From: Mycolicibacterium moriokaense
GTDB lineage: Bacteria > Actinomycetota > Actinomycetes > Mycobacteriales > Mycobacteriaceae
Assembly (NCBI RefSeq): GCF_003347205.1
Contig: NZ_QQBJ01000002.1
Location: 248,001 to 312,000 of the forward strand
Direction: 5' to 3'
Length of the DNA stretch: 64,000 nt
Below the pieces are notes generated by a model, which was not told the origin of the DNA, did no database searches, and was given only the letters and a program-made list of their open reading frames with translations. Position numbers and translations under genes: made by a program. Shown piece by piece: positions 47,689-55,848 of this stretch (position 1 is the first letter of the stretch; each line of letters opens with the position of its first letter).

Positions 47689-48660
47689 ATGACCACCTCG
47701 TTGTCCTTCGGCCTCGTCGGTGCCGGCTGGATCGGCAGCTTCCACGCCGAAACGCTGGCCAGTCGCCTGCCCGGCGTTCGCCTCGCAGCCGTCGCCGATC
47801 CCGATCCGCGGGCCGCCGGGCGGCTCAACGCGCCCACGACCTACCGCGATCCGCTGGAGTTGATCGCCGACCCGTCCATCGAAGCGGTCGCGATCTGCTC
47901 CCCCGCCGCCACACACGCCGACCTCGTCATCGCCGCCGCTTCGGCCGGCAAGCCTGTGTTCTGCGAGAAGCCGATGGCGCTGACCCTGGCGGACGCCGAC
48001 CGCGCGATCGCGGCCGCAGACGCTGCCGGGGTCGCGCTTCAGGTGGGGTTCAACCGACGCTTCGCCGACGATTTCGCCGCCATGCGTAATCGGATCGCCG
48101 ACGGCGCGATCGGCACGCCTCAGATGCTGCGCTCACTGACTCGCGACCCCGGCATCTCCGCCGATGTCGCCGCGCGGGTGAAGCCGTGGACGATCTTCAA
48201 CGAGACGCTGATCCACGATTTCGACACGCTGTGCTGGCTCAATCCGGGCGCCCAAGTCACCCAGGTCTATGCGCAGGCCGACGCGTTGATCCACCCGGCG
48301 CTGCGGGATTCCGGCTTCTTGGACACCGCCGTCGTCCAATTGCGTTTCGACAACGGGGCGTTCGCCGTCGCGGAGGCCAGCTTCCAGGCCATCTACGGCT
48401 ACGACGTGCGCGGTGAGGTGTTCGGCTCGCAGGGCGTCCTGCTGGCAGGGCGTTCGCCCGATCACGCGGCCGCGGGCAACACCGAGTTGTTCGCCGAGGC
48501 GTACGTGGCGCAGTTCGCCCACTTCGCCGAATGCATCCGCACCGGATCGCAGCCGTCGGTGACCGGACGCGACGCGCGCGTCGCGCTCGACATCGCCATC
48601 GCCGCGCGCGAATCGGTGCAGATGGGTGCGCCCGTCGCGTTGACCGGGGTACTGCGGTGA
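47689..48660 (+). CDS. Gfo/Idh/MocA-family dehydrogenase
   Basis: The 323-residue protein has a Rossmann motif GLVGAGWIGSFHAE, FCEKPMAL (catalytic lysine, about residue 94) and a C-terminal domain with WTIFNETLIHDFDTLCWL (D/H motif). This is the inositol 2-dehydrogenase/scyllo-inositol dehydrogenase layout. It is controlled by LacI-type operators just upstream and is coupled by GTGA overlap to the isomerase gene after it. Likely substrate: a cyclitol or sugar lactol; not proven. Confidence 0.9.
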   Translation: MTTSLSFGLVGAGWIGSFHAETLASRLPGVRLAAVADPDPRAAGRLNAPTTYRDPLELIADPSIEAVAICSPAATHADLVIAAASAGKPVFCEKPMALTLADADRAIAAADAAGVALQVGFNRRFADDFAAMRNRIADGAIGTPQMLRSLTRDPGISADVAARVKPWTIFNETLIHDFDTLCWLNPGAQVTQVYAQADALIHPALRDSGFLDTAVVQLRFDNGAFAVAEASFQAIYGYDVRGEVFGSQGVLLAGRSPDHAAAGNTELFAEAYVAQFAHFAECIRTGSQPSVTGRDARVALDIAIAARESVQMGAPVALTGVLR

Positions 48661-49439
48661 CCCTGCAACTCGCGGTCTGCTCCGAGATGGTGTTCACGGA
48701 GATGCCGCTGCTCGACCGGGTTCGGCGGATCGACGAGCTTGGCTTCGCCGTCGAGATCTGGAGCTGGCACGACAAGGATCTCGACGCCCTGGCCGCGACC
48801 GGTGCCCGGTTCTCGTCGATGACCGGCTACCTTCACGGCGACCTCGTGGACCCCGCGAGTGCCGACGAGGTGGTGCGCACGGCCGAACTGAGCATCAAAG
48901 CCGCCGAGACACTGGGTGTTCCGCGGCTCAACCTGCACACCGCCGAGCTCGTCGACGGCAAGGCGGCGCGCCCGCGTCACCGCGCCACCGGCGAGATGTG
49001 GCTGACCGCGCAGCGGGCCCTCGAGCGCATCGGTGACCTCGGCGCCGCGGCCGGCGTGACCTTCTGCGTGGAGAACCTCAACACCATCGTCGACCATCCC
49101 GGCGTGCCGCTGGCGCGGGCGAAGGACACGCTGGCGCTGATCGAAGGCGTCGGGCATCCCAATGTGCGGATGATGCTCGACCTCTACCACGCGCAGATCG
49201 GCGAGGGAAACCTCGTCGAGCTGATCCGCCGCTGCCGGGATGCCATCGGTGAGGTCCAGGTCGCCGACGTCCCCGGCCGCTGCGAGCCGGGCACCGGCGA
49301 GATCAACTACCGCGCGATCGCTGATGCTTTACGCGAGATCGGTTACACCGGCACGGTCGGTCTCGAGGCGTGGGCGTCGGGCACCGGCACTGCAGGCAGC
49401 GACGCCGCCCTGATGGCGTTCAGGGCGGCGTTCGCATGA
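48657..49439 (+). CDS. Hydroxypyruvate-isomerase-like TIM-barrel protein
   Basis: The 260-residue protein has the Hyi/xylose-isomerase-like fold: LAVCSEMVFTEMPLLDRVRR, GFAVEIWSWHDKD, LNLHTAELVDG, CVENLNTIVDHPG (metal Glu), MMLDLYHAQIGEG (Asp, His) and VQVADVPGRCEPGTGEI. The last motif is diagnostic for hydroxypyruvate isomerase-type members. GTG at 48657 overlaps the dehydrogenase stop. It probably isomerises the keto product of that dehydrogenase. Confidence 0.87.
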   Translation: MTLQLAVCSEMVFTEMPLLDRVRRIDELGFAVEIWSWHDKDLDALAATGARFSSMTGYLHGDLVDPASADEVVRTAELSIKAAETLGVPRLNLHTAELVDGKAARPRHRATGEMWLTAQRALERIGDLGAAAGVTFCVENLNTIVDHPGVPLARAKDTLALIEGVGHPNVRMMLDLYHAQIGEGNLVELIRRCRDAIGEVQVADVPGRCEPGTGEINYRAIADALREIGYTGTVGLEAWASGTGTAGSDAALMAFRAAFA

Positions 49440-49478
49440 CCGTTCACATGACCCCTCGGAGAATCTAGGCGCAGGCGA

Positions 49479-50894
49479 TCAAGCGGAGGCAGGCGACAGG
49501 TGCCGGCCCTCCTGGGCCTCAAATCGCTCTTCCAACTCCTCCAGCGTCGTGCCCTTCGTCTCCGGCACGAACCGCTTCACGAACAACCACGACCCGACGT
49601 TGACGGCGACGAACAGCAGGAACGTTCCGGTCGACCCCAGCGCCGAGTTCAGCAGCGGGAACAGGAAGGAGATGATCGCGTTGGTGCACCACAAGACGAA
49701 CACCGCGATGCCCATCGCGAACCCGCGGATGCTCAGTGGGAAGATCTCCGACAGCAACAACCACACGCATGTGCCGATGAACATCTGGACGAAGCCGACG
49801 AAGAGCACCATGCAGGCGAGGATCACGTAGCTTCGCGTCGTCGACTGGGGCAGCACGAAGACCAGCGACAGCGCCAGTTGCGACAGCGCGACGCCGGCGA
49901 AACCGATCAACAACATGGTGCGTCTACCGATGTAGCCGAGCAGGATGATGCCGATGATCGTCGTCACGACGGATGTCACACCGACGGCGATTGTCGCGAC
50001 CAGCGCCGCGCTCACCTCGAGCCCGCTCTGCTCCAGGATCGTCGGGGCGTAATAGTTGACGGTGTTGATCCCGGTGGCCTGCTGCACAATCGCAAGCCCG
50101 CAGCCGATGAGCACCACCCGCCGGATCCACGGCACATCGCGAATCACGTTGAACGGTGTGCTCTTTGCCTTCAGCATGTGTTCGGTGTGGTCGACGATCA
50201 GCGCGAACTCAGCGTCAGCCTCCGCGGGCTCACGACTCAGACCCAGCACGCTGCGCGCCTCCTGCATCCGGCCCTTGAAGCCGTACCAACGCGGCGAGTC
50301 GGGCAGCGCGAGCATCCCGAGGAACAGGGCGACCGCGGGCACGATCGCCACGGCGAGCATGATCCGCCAGACGTGCGGATTCTGAATCAGGTGGTCCAGC
50401 AATGCATTCATGGCGAACGCCAACATCTGGCCGGTGACGATCATCAGTTCGTTGATCGTGACCATGCGACCGCGCCGTTCGGCGGGCGCCATCTCCGCCA
50501 GATACAGCGGACACGTCACCGCAGCCGCACCGACTCCCAGCCCGAGGATGATGCGCGCGGTGACCATGACCGCCACATTCGGGGCGATCGCACAGCCCAG
50601 AGCGCCGACCAAGAACAGCCCGGCACACACCAGAAGGCTGCGCTTGCGGCCGATCCGATCGGCGACACGGCCGCCGAACAGCGCGCCGAAGGCGGCCCCC
50701 GGGAACAGCAGTGAGCTGACGACTGTCGCCTCCCAGAACGAGGTCAGCGCCAGATCGTCCTTCATATAGAGCAGGGCGCCGGAGATCACGCCCGTGTCGT
50801 AGCCGAAGAGCAGGCCGCCGAGCGTCGCGATGACGGTGAGTTTGGTGAGGAATCGTCCGGACGATGCTCCGGCGGTCGTTGTTGCCATGGTCAT
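49479..50894 (-). CDS. MFS sugar/polyol:proton symporter (IolT-like)
   Basis: The 471-residue 12-helix transporter of the sugar porter family has GGLLFGYDTGVISGALLYM (TM1 signature), GGRVADRIGRKR and LGYIGRRTML (RxGRR loops), QQATGINTVNYYAPTI (TM7 sugar-selectivity motif), PLYLAEMAPAERRG and VPETKGTTLEELE (C-terminal PETKG). Bacterial members closest to this layout transport myo-inositol, xylose or glucose. It is the second gene after a TIM-barrel protein (50916-51920) in a LacI-controlled pair, so a cyclitol is likely. Confidence 0.92.
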   Translation of the reverse strand: MTMATTTAGASSGRFLTKLTVIATLGGLLFGYDTGVISGALLYMKDDLALTSFWEATVVSSLLFPGAAFGALFGGRVADRIGRKRSLLVCAGLFLVGALGCAIAPNVAVMVTARIILGLGVGAAAVTCPLYLAEMAPAERRGRMVTINELMIVTGQMLAFAMNALLDHLIQNPHVWRIMLAVAIVPAVALFLGMLALPDSPRWYGFKGRMQEARSVLGLSREPAEADAEFALIVDHTEHMLKAKSTPFNVIRDVPWIRRVVLIGCGLAIVQQATGINTVNYYAPTILEQSGLEVSAALVATIAVGVTSVVTTIIGIILLGYIGRRTMLLIGFAGVALSQLALSLVFVLPQSTTRSYVILACMVLFVGFVQMFIGTCVWLLLSEIFPLSIRGFAMGIAVFVLWCTNAIISFLFPLLNSALGSTGTFLLFVAVNVGSWLFVKRFVPETKGTTLEELEERFEAQEGRHLSPASA

Positions 50895-50915
50895 TCTTTC
50901 TCGTTGGTTTCCAGA

Positions 50916-51920
50916 TCAGGCCGGTTGGGCCGCTAGTTGGCTTGCAGCACGCAAAGTTTCGGCGGCGACCTCGAGGCCTTCGAGCTGGCCGAGTTCGGCG
51001 TCCTCGTGTTCGATGTTCACCGCCATGTCGTGGTCGACGCGGTTCAGCGCGGTCAGGAACCGTGACCAGAAGTCAACGTCGTGACCACGGCCGACGGCGA
51101 CGAAGTCCCAGCTGGATTCGCGGGGCCATTGATTGACGGTGTGGCGGCCGCCCAGCGAGGTCGGGTTGGCGCCGGCAGGTGTGCGGGTGAAGCGGTCGTC
51201 GAGGACGCCGTGGACCGAACACGCGGAGTTGATGCGGGTGTCCTTCGCTGCGGCATGGAAGACCAGGTCGCCGAGGTATTCGATGGCGGTGATCGGGTCG
51301 ATGCCCTGCCAGAACAGGTGGCTGGGGTCCATCTCGGCGCCCACATGGGTGGCGCCGGTCTTCTCGACCAAGCGGCGCAGCGTCGGCGGGTTGAAAACCA
51401 GGTTCTGCGGATGCATCTCGATGCAGACCTTGACGTCATGGTCGCGGGCCAGGGCGTCGATCTCGCGCCAGAAGGGGACGGCCACGTCGTCCCATTGGTA
51501 CTCCAATGAGTCGAGATATCCGCTGTCCCAGGGATTCACGTGCCACGCGGGCCACTGCCCGCCGGGGTGCGCGGCGGGCAGACCCGACATCGTGACGACA
51601 CGACGCACGCCCAGCTTCGCCGCGACGCGGATGGCGCGACGCAGATCATCGGCGTCTTCGGGCCCTACCTCGGGGTCGGCGTGCAGCGGGTTTCCGTTGA
51701 CGTTGAGGCCGGTGAGCTCGACCCCGGCTTCGTCGAACTCGGCGAGGTAGGCGGCTGGATCGAGTCGACCGGCCAGCAGTTCGGCGACCGGCAGGTGCGG
51801 CGTGGGCAGGAAGCCGCCCGCGTTGATCTCGGCTCCCTGAAGCCCGAGCGACCGGATGGTCTGCAAGGCCGTGGCCAGCGGCTTGTCATGCAATACGGCC
51901 GTGTAGACGCCCAATTTCAC
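50916..51920 (-). CDS. Sugar phosphate isomerase/epimerase-like TIM-barrel protein
   Basis: The 334-residue protein begins VKLGVYTAVLHDKPLATAL and has the AP-endonuclease-2 barrel residues: GAEINAGGF, VCIEMHPQNLVFN (metal Glu/His), VGAEMDPSHLFWQG (Asp/His), FHAAAKDTRIN (Lys/Asp) and VNIEHEDAE near the end. GTG at 51920 was chosen because GAGGTG stands 6 nt upstream; a GTG at 51929 would use those bases as its start. The longer loops resemble inosose-isomerase-like or 3-keto-sugar-processing members. It is cotranscribed with the MFS transporter. Confidence 0.87.
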   Translation of the reverse strand: MKLGVYTAVLHDKPLATALQTIRSLGLQGAEINAGGFLPTPHLPVAELLAGRLDPAAYLAEFDEAGVELTGLNVNGNPLHADPEVGPEDADDLRRAIRVAAKLGVRRVVTMSGLPAAHPGGQWPAWHVNPWDSGYLDSLEYQWDDVAVPFWREIDALARDHDVKVCIEMHPQNLVFNPPTLRRLVEKTGATHVGAEMDPSHLFWQGIDPITAIEYLGDLVFHAAAKDTRINSACSVHGVLDDRFTRTPAGANPTSLGGRHTVNQWPRESSWDFVAVGRGHDVDFWSRFLTALNRVDHDMAVNIEHEDAELGQLEGLEVAAETLRAASQLAAQPA

Positions 51921-51937
51921 AGGAAACACCTCGTTTA

Positions 51938-51964
51938 CTAAAGCGCGTTAGTTACGCGCGTTAG
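51938..51964. promoter_or_regulatory. Two abutting LacI-type operators
   Basis: CTAAAGCGCGTTAG (51938-51951, palindrome with one mismatched pair) is followed immediately by GTTACGCGCGTTAG (51951-51964); both share the GCGCGTTAG half. They lie in the divergent gap between the TIM-barrel/MFS operon and the LacI gene at 52022, a natural site for that regulator. Confidence 0.65.
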
Positions 51965-52021
51965 GTCTACTATGGACTCGGAGTACCTGTGTGTCAACAG
52001 TCACAGTCGAGAAGGAGTCGC

Positions 52022-53053
52022 ATGTCGCTCACATCAGCCGAACAGGACCAGCCGCGCCGCAGGCCGACCATGGCCGATGTCGCCACGCGCGCAGGTGTGT
52101 CCCGGACGCTGGTGTCGTTCATCCTCGACGGAAAGCCCGGCGCGAGCGAGGAAACCAAGCAGCGCGTGCTCGCGGTGGCCGACGAGATCGGTTATCGGCC
52201 CGATTCGGCCGCGCGATTGCTGGCGCGCGGCAACAGTCGCACTCTCGGTGTGCTCATGGATATCAGCCAGTTGTTCGAAGCCGAGTTGGTGACGGGGATT
52301 TATCCCGCCGCCGAAGCCCTCGGCTATCAGGTGCTGCTGTCGGCCAACCTCCCCGACCGCGCCGAATCGGTGCCGATCGACGCGCTGCTCAGCCACCGCT
52401 GTGGCGGCCTGATCCTGCTCGGCCCCATGTCAGAGGTGGCGTATCTCAAGAAACTCGCCGATCGTGTTCCCCTGGTGATCGTCGGCCGCCGGATGCCGCA
52501 GCACCCTGGGATCGCGACCGTGCGCACCGATGACGCCAAGGGCATTCGGCAAGCAGTGCAATACCTCGTCGACCTCGGGCATCGCGACATCACCCACGTC
52601 GACGGCGGCACCGATCCCGGATCGGCGGAACGACGCAAGGCCTATCGCGCGGCCATGCGCAGCCACGGGCTCTCCGACTTCGCCAAGGTCATCACGGGTG
52701 CCCACAACGAGGACGCCGGCGCGCGCGCCGCGACTGCGATGCTGGCCGAGACGACGTTGCCGACGGCGATCGTCGCGAGCAATGACCGCTGTGCGCTCGG
52801 CCTGCTCGACGTTTTCACCAGGGCGGGTGTCGAGATCCCGCGCGGTCTGTCGCTGATCGGCTTCGACGACAGCCACCTGTCCGACAATCCGCGCATCGAT
52901 CTGACGACCGTTCACCAGGATGCCGACGCCATGGCCCGGCATGCGGTGCGGTTGGCCGTCGCACGACTGGAAGGCGAGACCGGCGACGAGCACGACGTGG
53001 TGCTGGAACCGACATTGGTGATCCGCGGTACCACCGCGCCGCCCCGCACCTGA
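52022..53053 (+). CDS. LacI-family regulator of the MFS transporter operon
   Basis: The 343-residue protein has a LacI HTH at about residues 17-40 (TMADVATRAGVSRTLVSFIL), hinge, and a sensor core (LGVLMDISQLFEAELVTGIY; IVASNDRCALGLLDVFTRAG; LSLIGFDDSHLSDNPRIDLT). ATG at 52022 has AAGGAG 4 nt upstream. It is divergent from the polyol transporter/isomerase operon; the abutting palindromes between them are probable operators. It is clearly a paralogue of the regulator at 46602. Confidence 0.92.
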   Translation: MSLTSAEQDQPRRRPTMADVATRAGVSRTLVSFILDGKPGASEETKQRVLAVADEIGYRPDSAARLLARGNSRTLGVLMDISQLFEAELVTGIYPAAEALGYQVLLSANLPDRAESVPIDALLSHRCGGLILLGPMSEVAYLKKLADRVPLVIVGRRMPQHPGIATVRTDDAKGIRQAVQYLVDLGHRDITHVDGGTDPGSAERRKAYRAAMRSHGLSDFAKVITGAHNEDAGARAATAMLAETTLPTAIVASNDRCALGLLDVFTRAGVEIPRGLSLIGFDDSHLSDNPRIDLTTVHQDADAMARHAVRLAVARLEGETGDEHDVVLEPTLVIRGTTAPPRT

Positions 53054-53085
53054 CCTTTTGCCCGTCGCCCGCGAAACGGAAAGCG

Positions 53086-53817
53086 TCAGCGGTCGACGAG
53101 CGTGGTGTCGAAGTAGTACAGCGACGCGCGGTAGCAGTGTGTGCCGAACTCGACGGCCGCGCCGGAGTCATCGAAGGCCGTCCGCGACATCGTCAGAAGC
53201 GGGGCGCCCGGCTTCTCGTCGAGCAGCTTGGCCTCCGCGCGCGTTGCCCCGCGTGCGCCGATGCGTTGCCGGGCGAGACGGATGTGCACGCCCCGAGCCC
53301 GCAGCGACTGGTAGAGCCCGTTGCTCTCCAGCTCCTCGGCATCGGGTGCGATGTCGACGGGCAAATGGTTCGTCATCACCGCCAGCGGCTCGCCGTTGGC
53401 ACAGCGCAGCCGGTGGATCGACACCACTTCGCCGTCCTCTTTCAGGCTGAGCTCGCGGGCGACTTCGTCGTCGGGCGGCCCGATGCGGTACTCGAGCAAT
53501 TGCGTGGTCGGCTCCTGACCGGCGCGGGTGAGGTCGTCGTACAAACTCGTCAGCTCGACGCGGCGATGCACCGGATTCTGCACCACCTGGGTGCCCACCC
53601 CGCGCTTGCGGACCAGCAGGCCCTTGTCGACGAGTTCCTGGATGGCGCGGCGGGTCGTCGGCCGCGACAGCGTCAGCCTTTTCGCCAGCGCCAGTTCGTT
53701 TTCGAACCGATCACCTGGAGCCAGTTCGCCGTCGCGGATCGCGGCTTCGATGGCCTGGGCAAGCTGATAGTAGAGAGGGACAGGGCTTGACCTGTCGAGC
53801 TCCACCGCCAATGGCAC
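53086..53817 (-). CDS. iolR: GntR/HutC-family regulator, probable inositol-operon repressor
   Basis: The 243-residue protein has a GntR winged helix at about 10-80 (PVPLYYQLAQAIEAAIRDGE; TLSRPTTRRAIQELVDKGLL; RKRGVGTQVV) and a C-terminal UTRA effector domain (REL..VVSIHRLRCANGEPLAVM; FGTHCYRASLYYFDTT). GTG at 53817 follows GGAGT by 4 nt. It is divergent from iolC. In corynebacteria a GntR-type IolR represses iol genes; the name here is inferred from position and the TGTC-NN-GACA dyad upstream of two inositol-type operons. Confidence 0.85.
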   Translation of the reverse strand: MPLAVELDRSSPVPLYYQLAQAIEAAIRDGELAPGDRFENELALAKRLTLSRPTTRRAIQELVDKGLLVRKRGVGTQVVQNPVHRRVELTSLYDDLTRAGQEPTTQLLEYRIGPPDDEVARELSLKEDGEVVSIHRLRCANGEPLAVMTNHLPVDIAPDAEELESNGLYQSLRARGVHIRLARQRIGARGATRAEAKLLDEKPGAPLLTMSRTAFDDSGAAVEFGTHCYRASLYYFDTTLVDR

Positions 53818-53886
53818 GTTTACTCCGATCTCGGGTCCGACGAGATAACGGTAGCTGAATAGTAGCACCGCATGATCGAAAGTTAG

Positions 53887-53909
53887 AATGTCAGGACAAA
53901 CTATTGACA
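53887..53909 (+). promoter_or_regulatory. Candidate IolR operator and -35 box of the iol operon
   Basis: AATGTCAGGACAAA (53887-53900), three bases, then TTGACA (53904-53909). The 14-mer and its distance to TTGAC are the same as upstream of the ABC transporter operon. TGTCAGGACA is an inverted repeat and is one base off the published corynebacterial IolR core KGWCHTRACA. A clear -10 was not recognised. Confidence 0.7.
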
Positions 53910-53967
53910 TGCCCGAGTGTCGCAGGGCACAGTCATACGCACACCAACAACGCCCCGGAGAACGATC

Positions 53968-54972
53968 TTGACTAGTATGCAGCGGTTCGACGTGCTGGCC
54001 ATCGGGCGCAGCGGCGTCGACATCTACCCCCTTCAGATCGGCGTCGGCCTCGAGCACGTCGAATCGTTCGGCAAGTTCCTCGGCGGCAGCGCCGCGAACG
54101 TCGCGGTCGCGGCCGCGCGGCTGGGCAACCGGAGCGCGTTGATCTCCGGCGTCGGCGCCGACCCGTTCGGCACATTCGTCCGCAACGAACTCGCCGGCCT
54201 CGGCGTCGACAACCGCTTCGTCACGACCCACGACGAGTACCCGACGCCGGTGACCTTCTGCGAGATCTTCCCGCCGGACAACTTCCCGCTGTACTTCTAT
54301 CGCCGGCCCAGCGCGCCCGATCTGCAGATCCGCCCCGACGAGATCGACGTCGACGCCGTCCGGTCCGCCAGGCTGTACTGGTCGACGGTGACGGGCCTGT
54401 CCGAAGAGCCAAGCCGCAGTGCGCATTTCGCCGCCTGGCAGGCTCGCGACGAGCGCTCGCGCGAGGAGCCGTCAAACACAGGCAGGGCCAGGCACACGGT
54501 CTTGGACCTGGACTACCGACCGATGTTCTGGGAGTCGGCCGCCGCGGCGACCGCGCAGGTGCAGCGGGCGCTGCAACACGTCACGGTCGCCGTCGGCAAC
54601 CGCGAGGAATGTGAGGTCGCGGTCGGCGAGAGCAACCCGCAGCGCGCCGCTGACGCGCTGCTGGACCTCGGCGTCGAACTGGCCATCGTCAAGCAGGGCC
54701 CGCGTGGTGTGCTCGGCAAGACGCGCCACGCGCACGTCAACGTCGCGCCCAACGACGTCGACGTCGTCAACGGCCTGGGTGCCGGAGATGCGTTCGGCGG
54801 CAGCCTGTGTCACGGCCTGCTGCACGACTGGCCGCTGGAGAAGACCCTGCGTTACGCGAACGCCGCGGGTGCGATTGTCGCCTCGCGACTGGAATGCTCA
54901 ACGGCGATGCCGACCGCCCAGGAGGTCGCCGCCCTCGCCGATCAAACCGCGGTGGAGGCCGTCAATGTCTGA
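53968..54972 (+). CDS. iolC: 5-dehydro-2-deoxygluconokinase IolC
   Basis: The protein has about 334 residues of the PfkB kinase family: FDVLAIGRSGVDIYPLQIGV start, GGSAANVAVAAARLG (first PfkB signature), and NGLGAGDAFGGSLCHGLL with the catalytic Asp (second signature, about residue 270). It phosphorylates 2-deoxy-5-keto-gluconate. TTG at 53968 is favoured because GGAG is 7 nt upstream; an ATG at 53977 is the alternative. It is first in the iol operon and overlaps the aldolase gene by 8 bp. Confidence 0.92.
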   Translation: MTSMQRFDVLAIGRSGVDIYPLQIGVGLEHVESFGKFLGGSAANVAVAAARLGNRSALISGVGADPFGTFVRNELAGLGVDNRFVTTHDEYPTPVTFCEIFPPDNFPLYFYRRPSAPDLQIRPDEIDVDAVRSARLYWSTVTGLSEEPSRSAHFAAWQARDERSREEPSNTGRARHTVLDLDYRPMFWESAAAATAQVQRALQHVTVAVGNREECEVAVGESNPQRAADALLDLGVELAIVKQGPRGVLGKTRHAHVNVAPNDVDVVNGLGAGDAFGGSLCHGLLHDWPLEKTLRYANAAGAIVASRLECSTAMPTAQEVAALADQTAVEAVNV

Positions 54973-55846
54973 CGCAATGTGCAAGGACTACGCAGAGATC
55001 ACCGACGTGCGGGCAAGCGACCCGCAGGCCGTCGAGCGGGCATGGCAGTCGCGCACGATCAGGCCGGCTGTGCGCGGCAACGGCAGGCTGATGATCGTCG
55101 CCGCGGATCATCCCGCCCGCGGCGCGCTGGGCGTCGGCTCGCGCCCGACCGCGATGAACAGCCGCACGGACCTGCTCGACCGGTTACGAGCCGCGCTCGC
55201 CGACCCCGGCGTCGACGGCGTGCTGGCCACCTCGGACATCCTGGAGGACCTGCTGCTGCTCGGCGCCCTCGAGGACAAGGTCGTGTTCTCCTCGATGAAT
55301 CGTGGCGGCCTGGCGGGTGCGCAGTTCGAACTCGACGACCGGATGACGGCCGCCACCGCCGCTGCCACCGCGGCGGCGCGGATGAACGGCGGAAAGATGT
55401 TGTGCCGCATCGATCTCGACGATCCCGGCACCGTGTCGACGCTGGAGGCGTGCGCGCGGGCCATCGACGAGCTGGCCTCGCACGGCCTGATCGCGATGGT
55501 GGAGCCGTTCATGTCGTCGCGCGTCAACGGCAAGGTGCGCAACGACCTCAGCGCCGACGCGGTGATCAAGTCGATCCACATCGGGCAGGGCCTGGGGTCC
55601 ACGTCGGCGTATACCTGGATGAAGCTGCCGGTCGTCGACGAGATGGATCGCGTCATGGAGTCGACCACGCTGCCGACGCTGCTGCTCGGCGGAGACCCGA
55701 CCGATCCGGACGAAGCGTTCGCCAGCTGGGAGAAGGCATTGGCGCTGCCGTCGGTGCGGGGGCTGATCGTCGGCCGCACACTGCTCTATCCGGCAGATGA
55801 CGATGTCAGCTCGGCGGTCGCGACCGCAGTCTCGATGGTGAGGTGA
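54965..55846 (+). CDS. Class I aldolase-like TIM barrel, probable IolJ substitute
   Basis: The 293-residue protein resembles the Cgl0158/LacD-DeoC-like aldolase family: LMIVAADHPARGALGVGSRP (Asp in AADHPARG), MLCRIDLDDPGT, LIAMVEPFMSSRVNG, IKSIHIGQGLGSTSAYTWMK with a lysine in the Schiff-base position, and PTLLLGGDPTD near the phosphate site. Between IolC and IolB it is the best candidate to split 2-deoxy-5-keto-gluconate 6-phosphate into DHAP and malonate semialdehyde. It is not the zinc-dependent class II type used by Bacillus IolJ. Confidence 0.78.
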   Translation: MSDAMCKDYAEITDVRASDPQAVERAWQSRTIRPAVRGNGRLMIVAADHPARGALGVGSRPTAMNSRTDLLDRLRAALADPGVDGVLATSDILEDLLLLGALEDKVVFSSMNRGGLAGAQFELDDRMTAATAAATAAARMNGGKMLCRIDLDDPGTVSTLEACARAIDELASHGLIAMVEPFMSSRVNGKVRNDLSADAVIKSIHIGQGLGSTSAYTWMKLPVVDEMDRVMESTTLPTLLLGGDPTDPDEAFASWEKALALPSVRGLIVGRTLLYPADDDVSSAVATAVSMVR

Positions 55847-55848
55847 GC

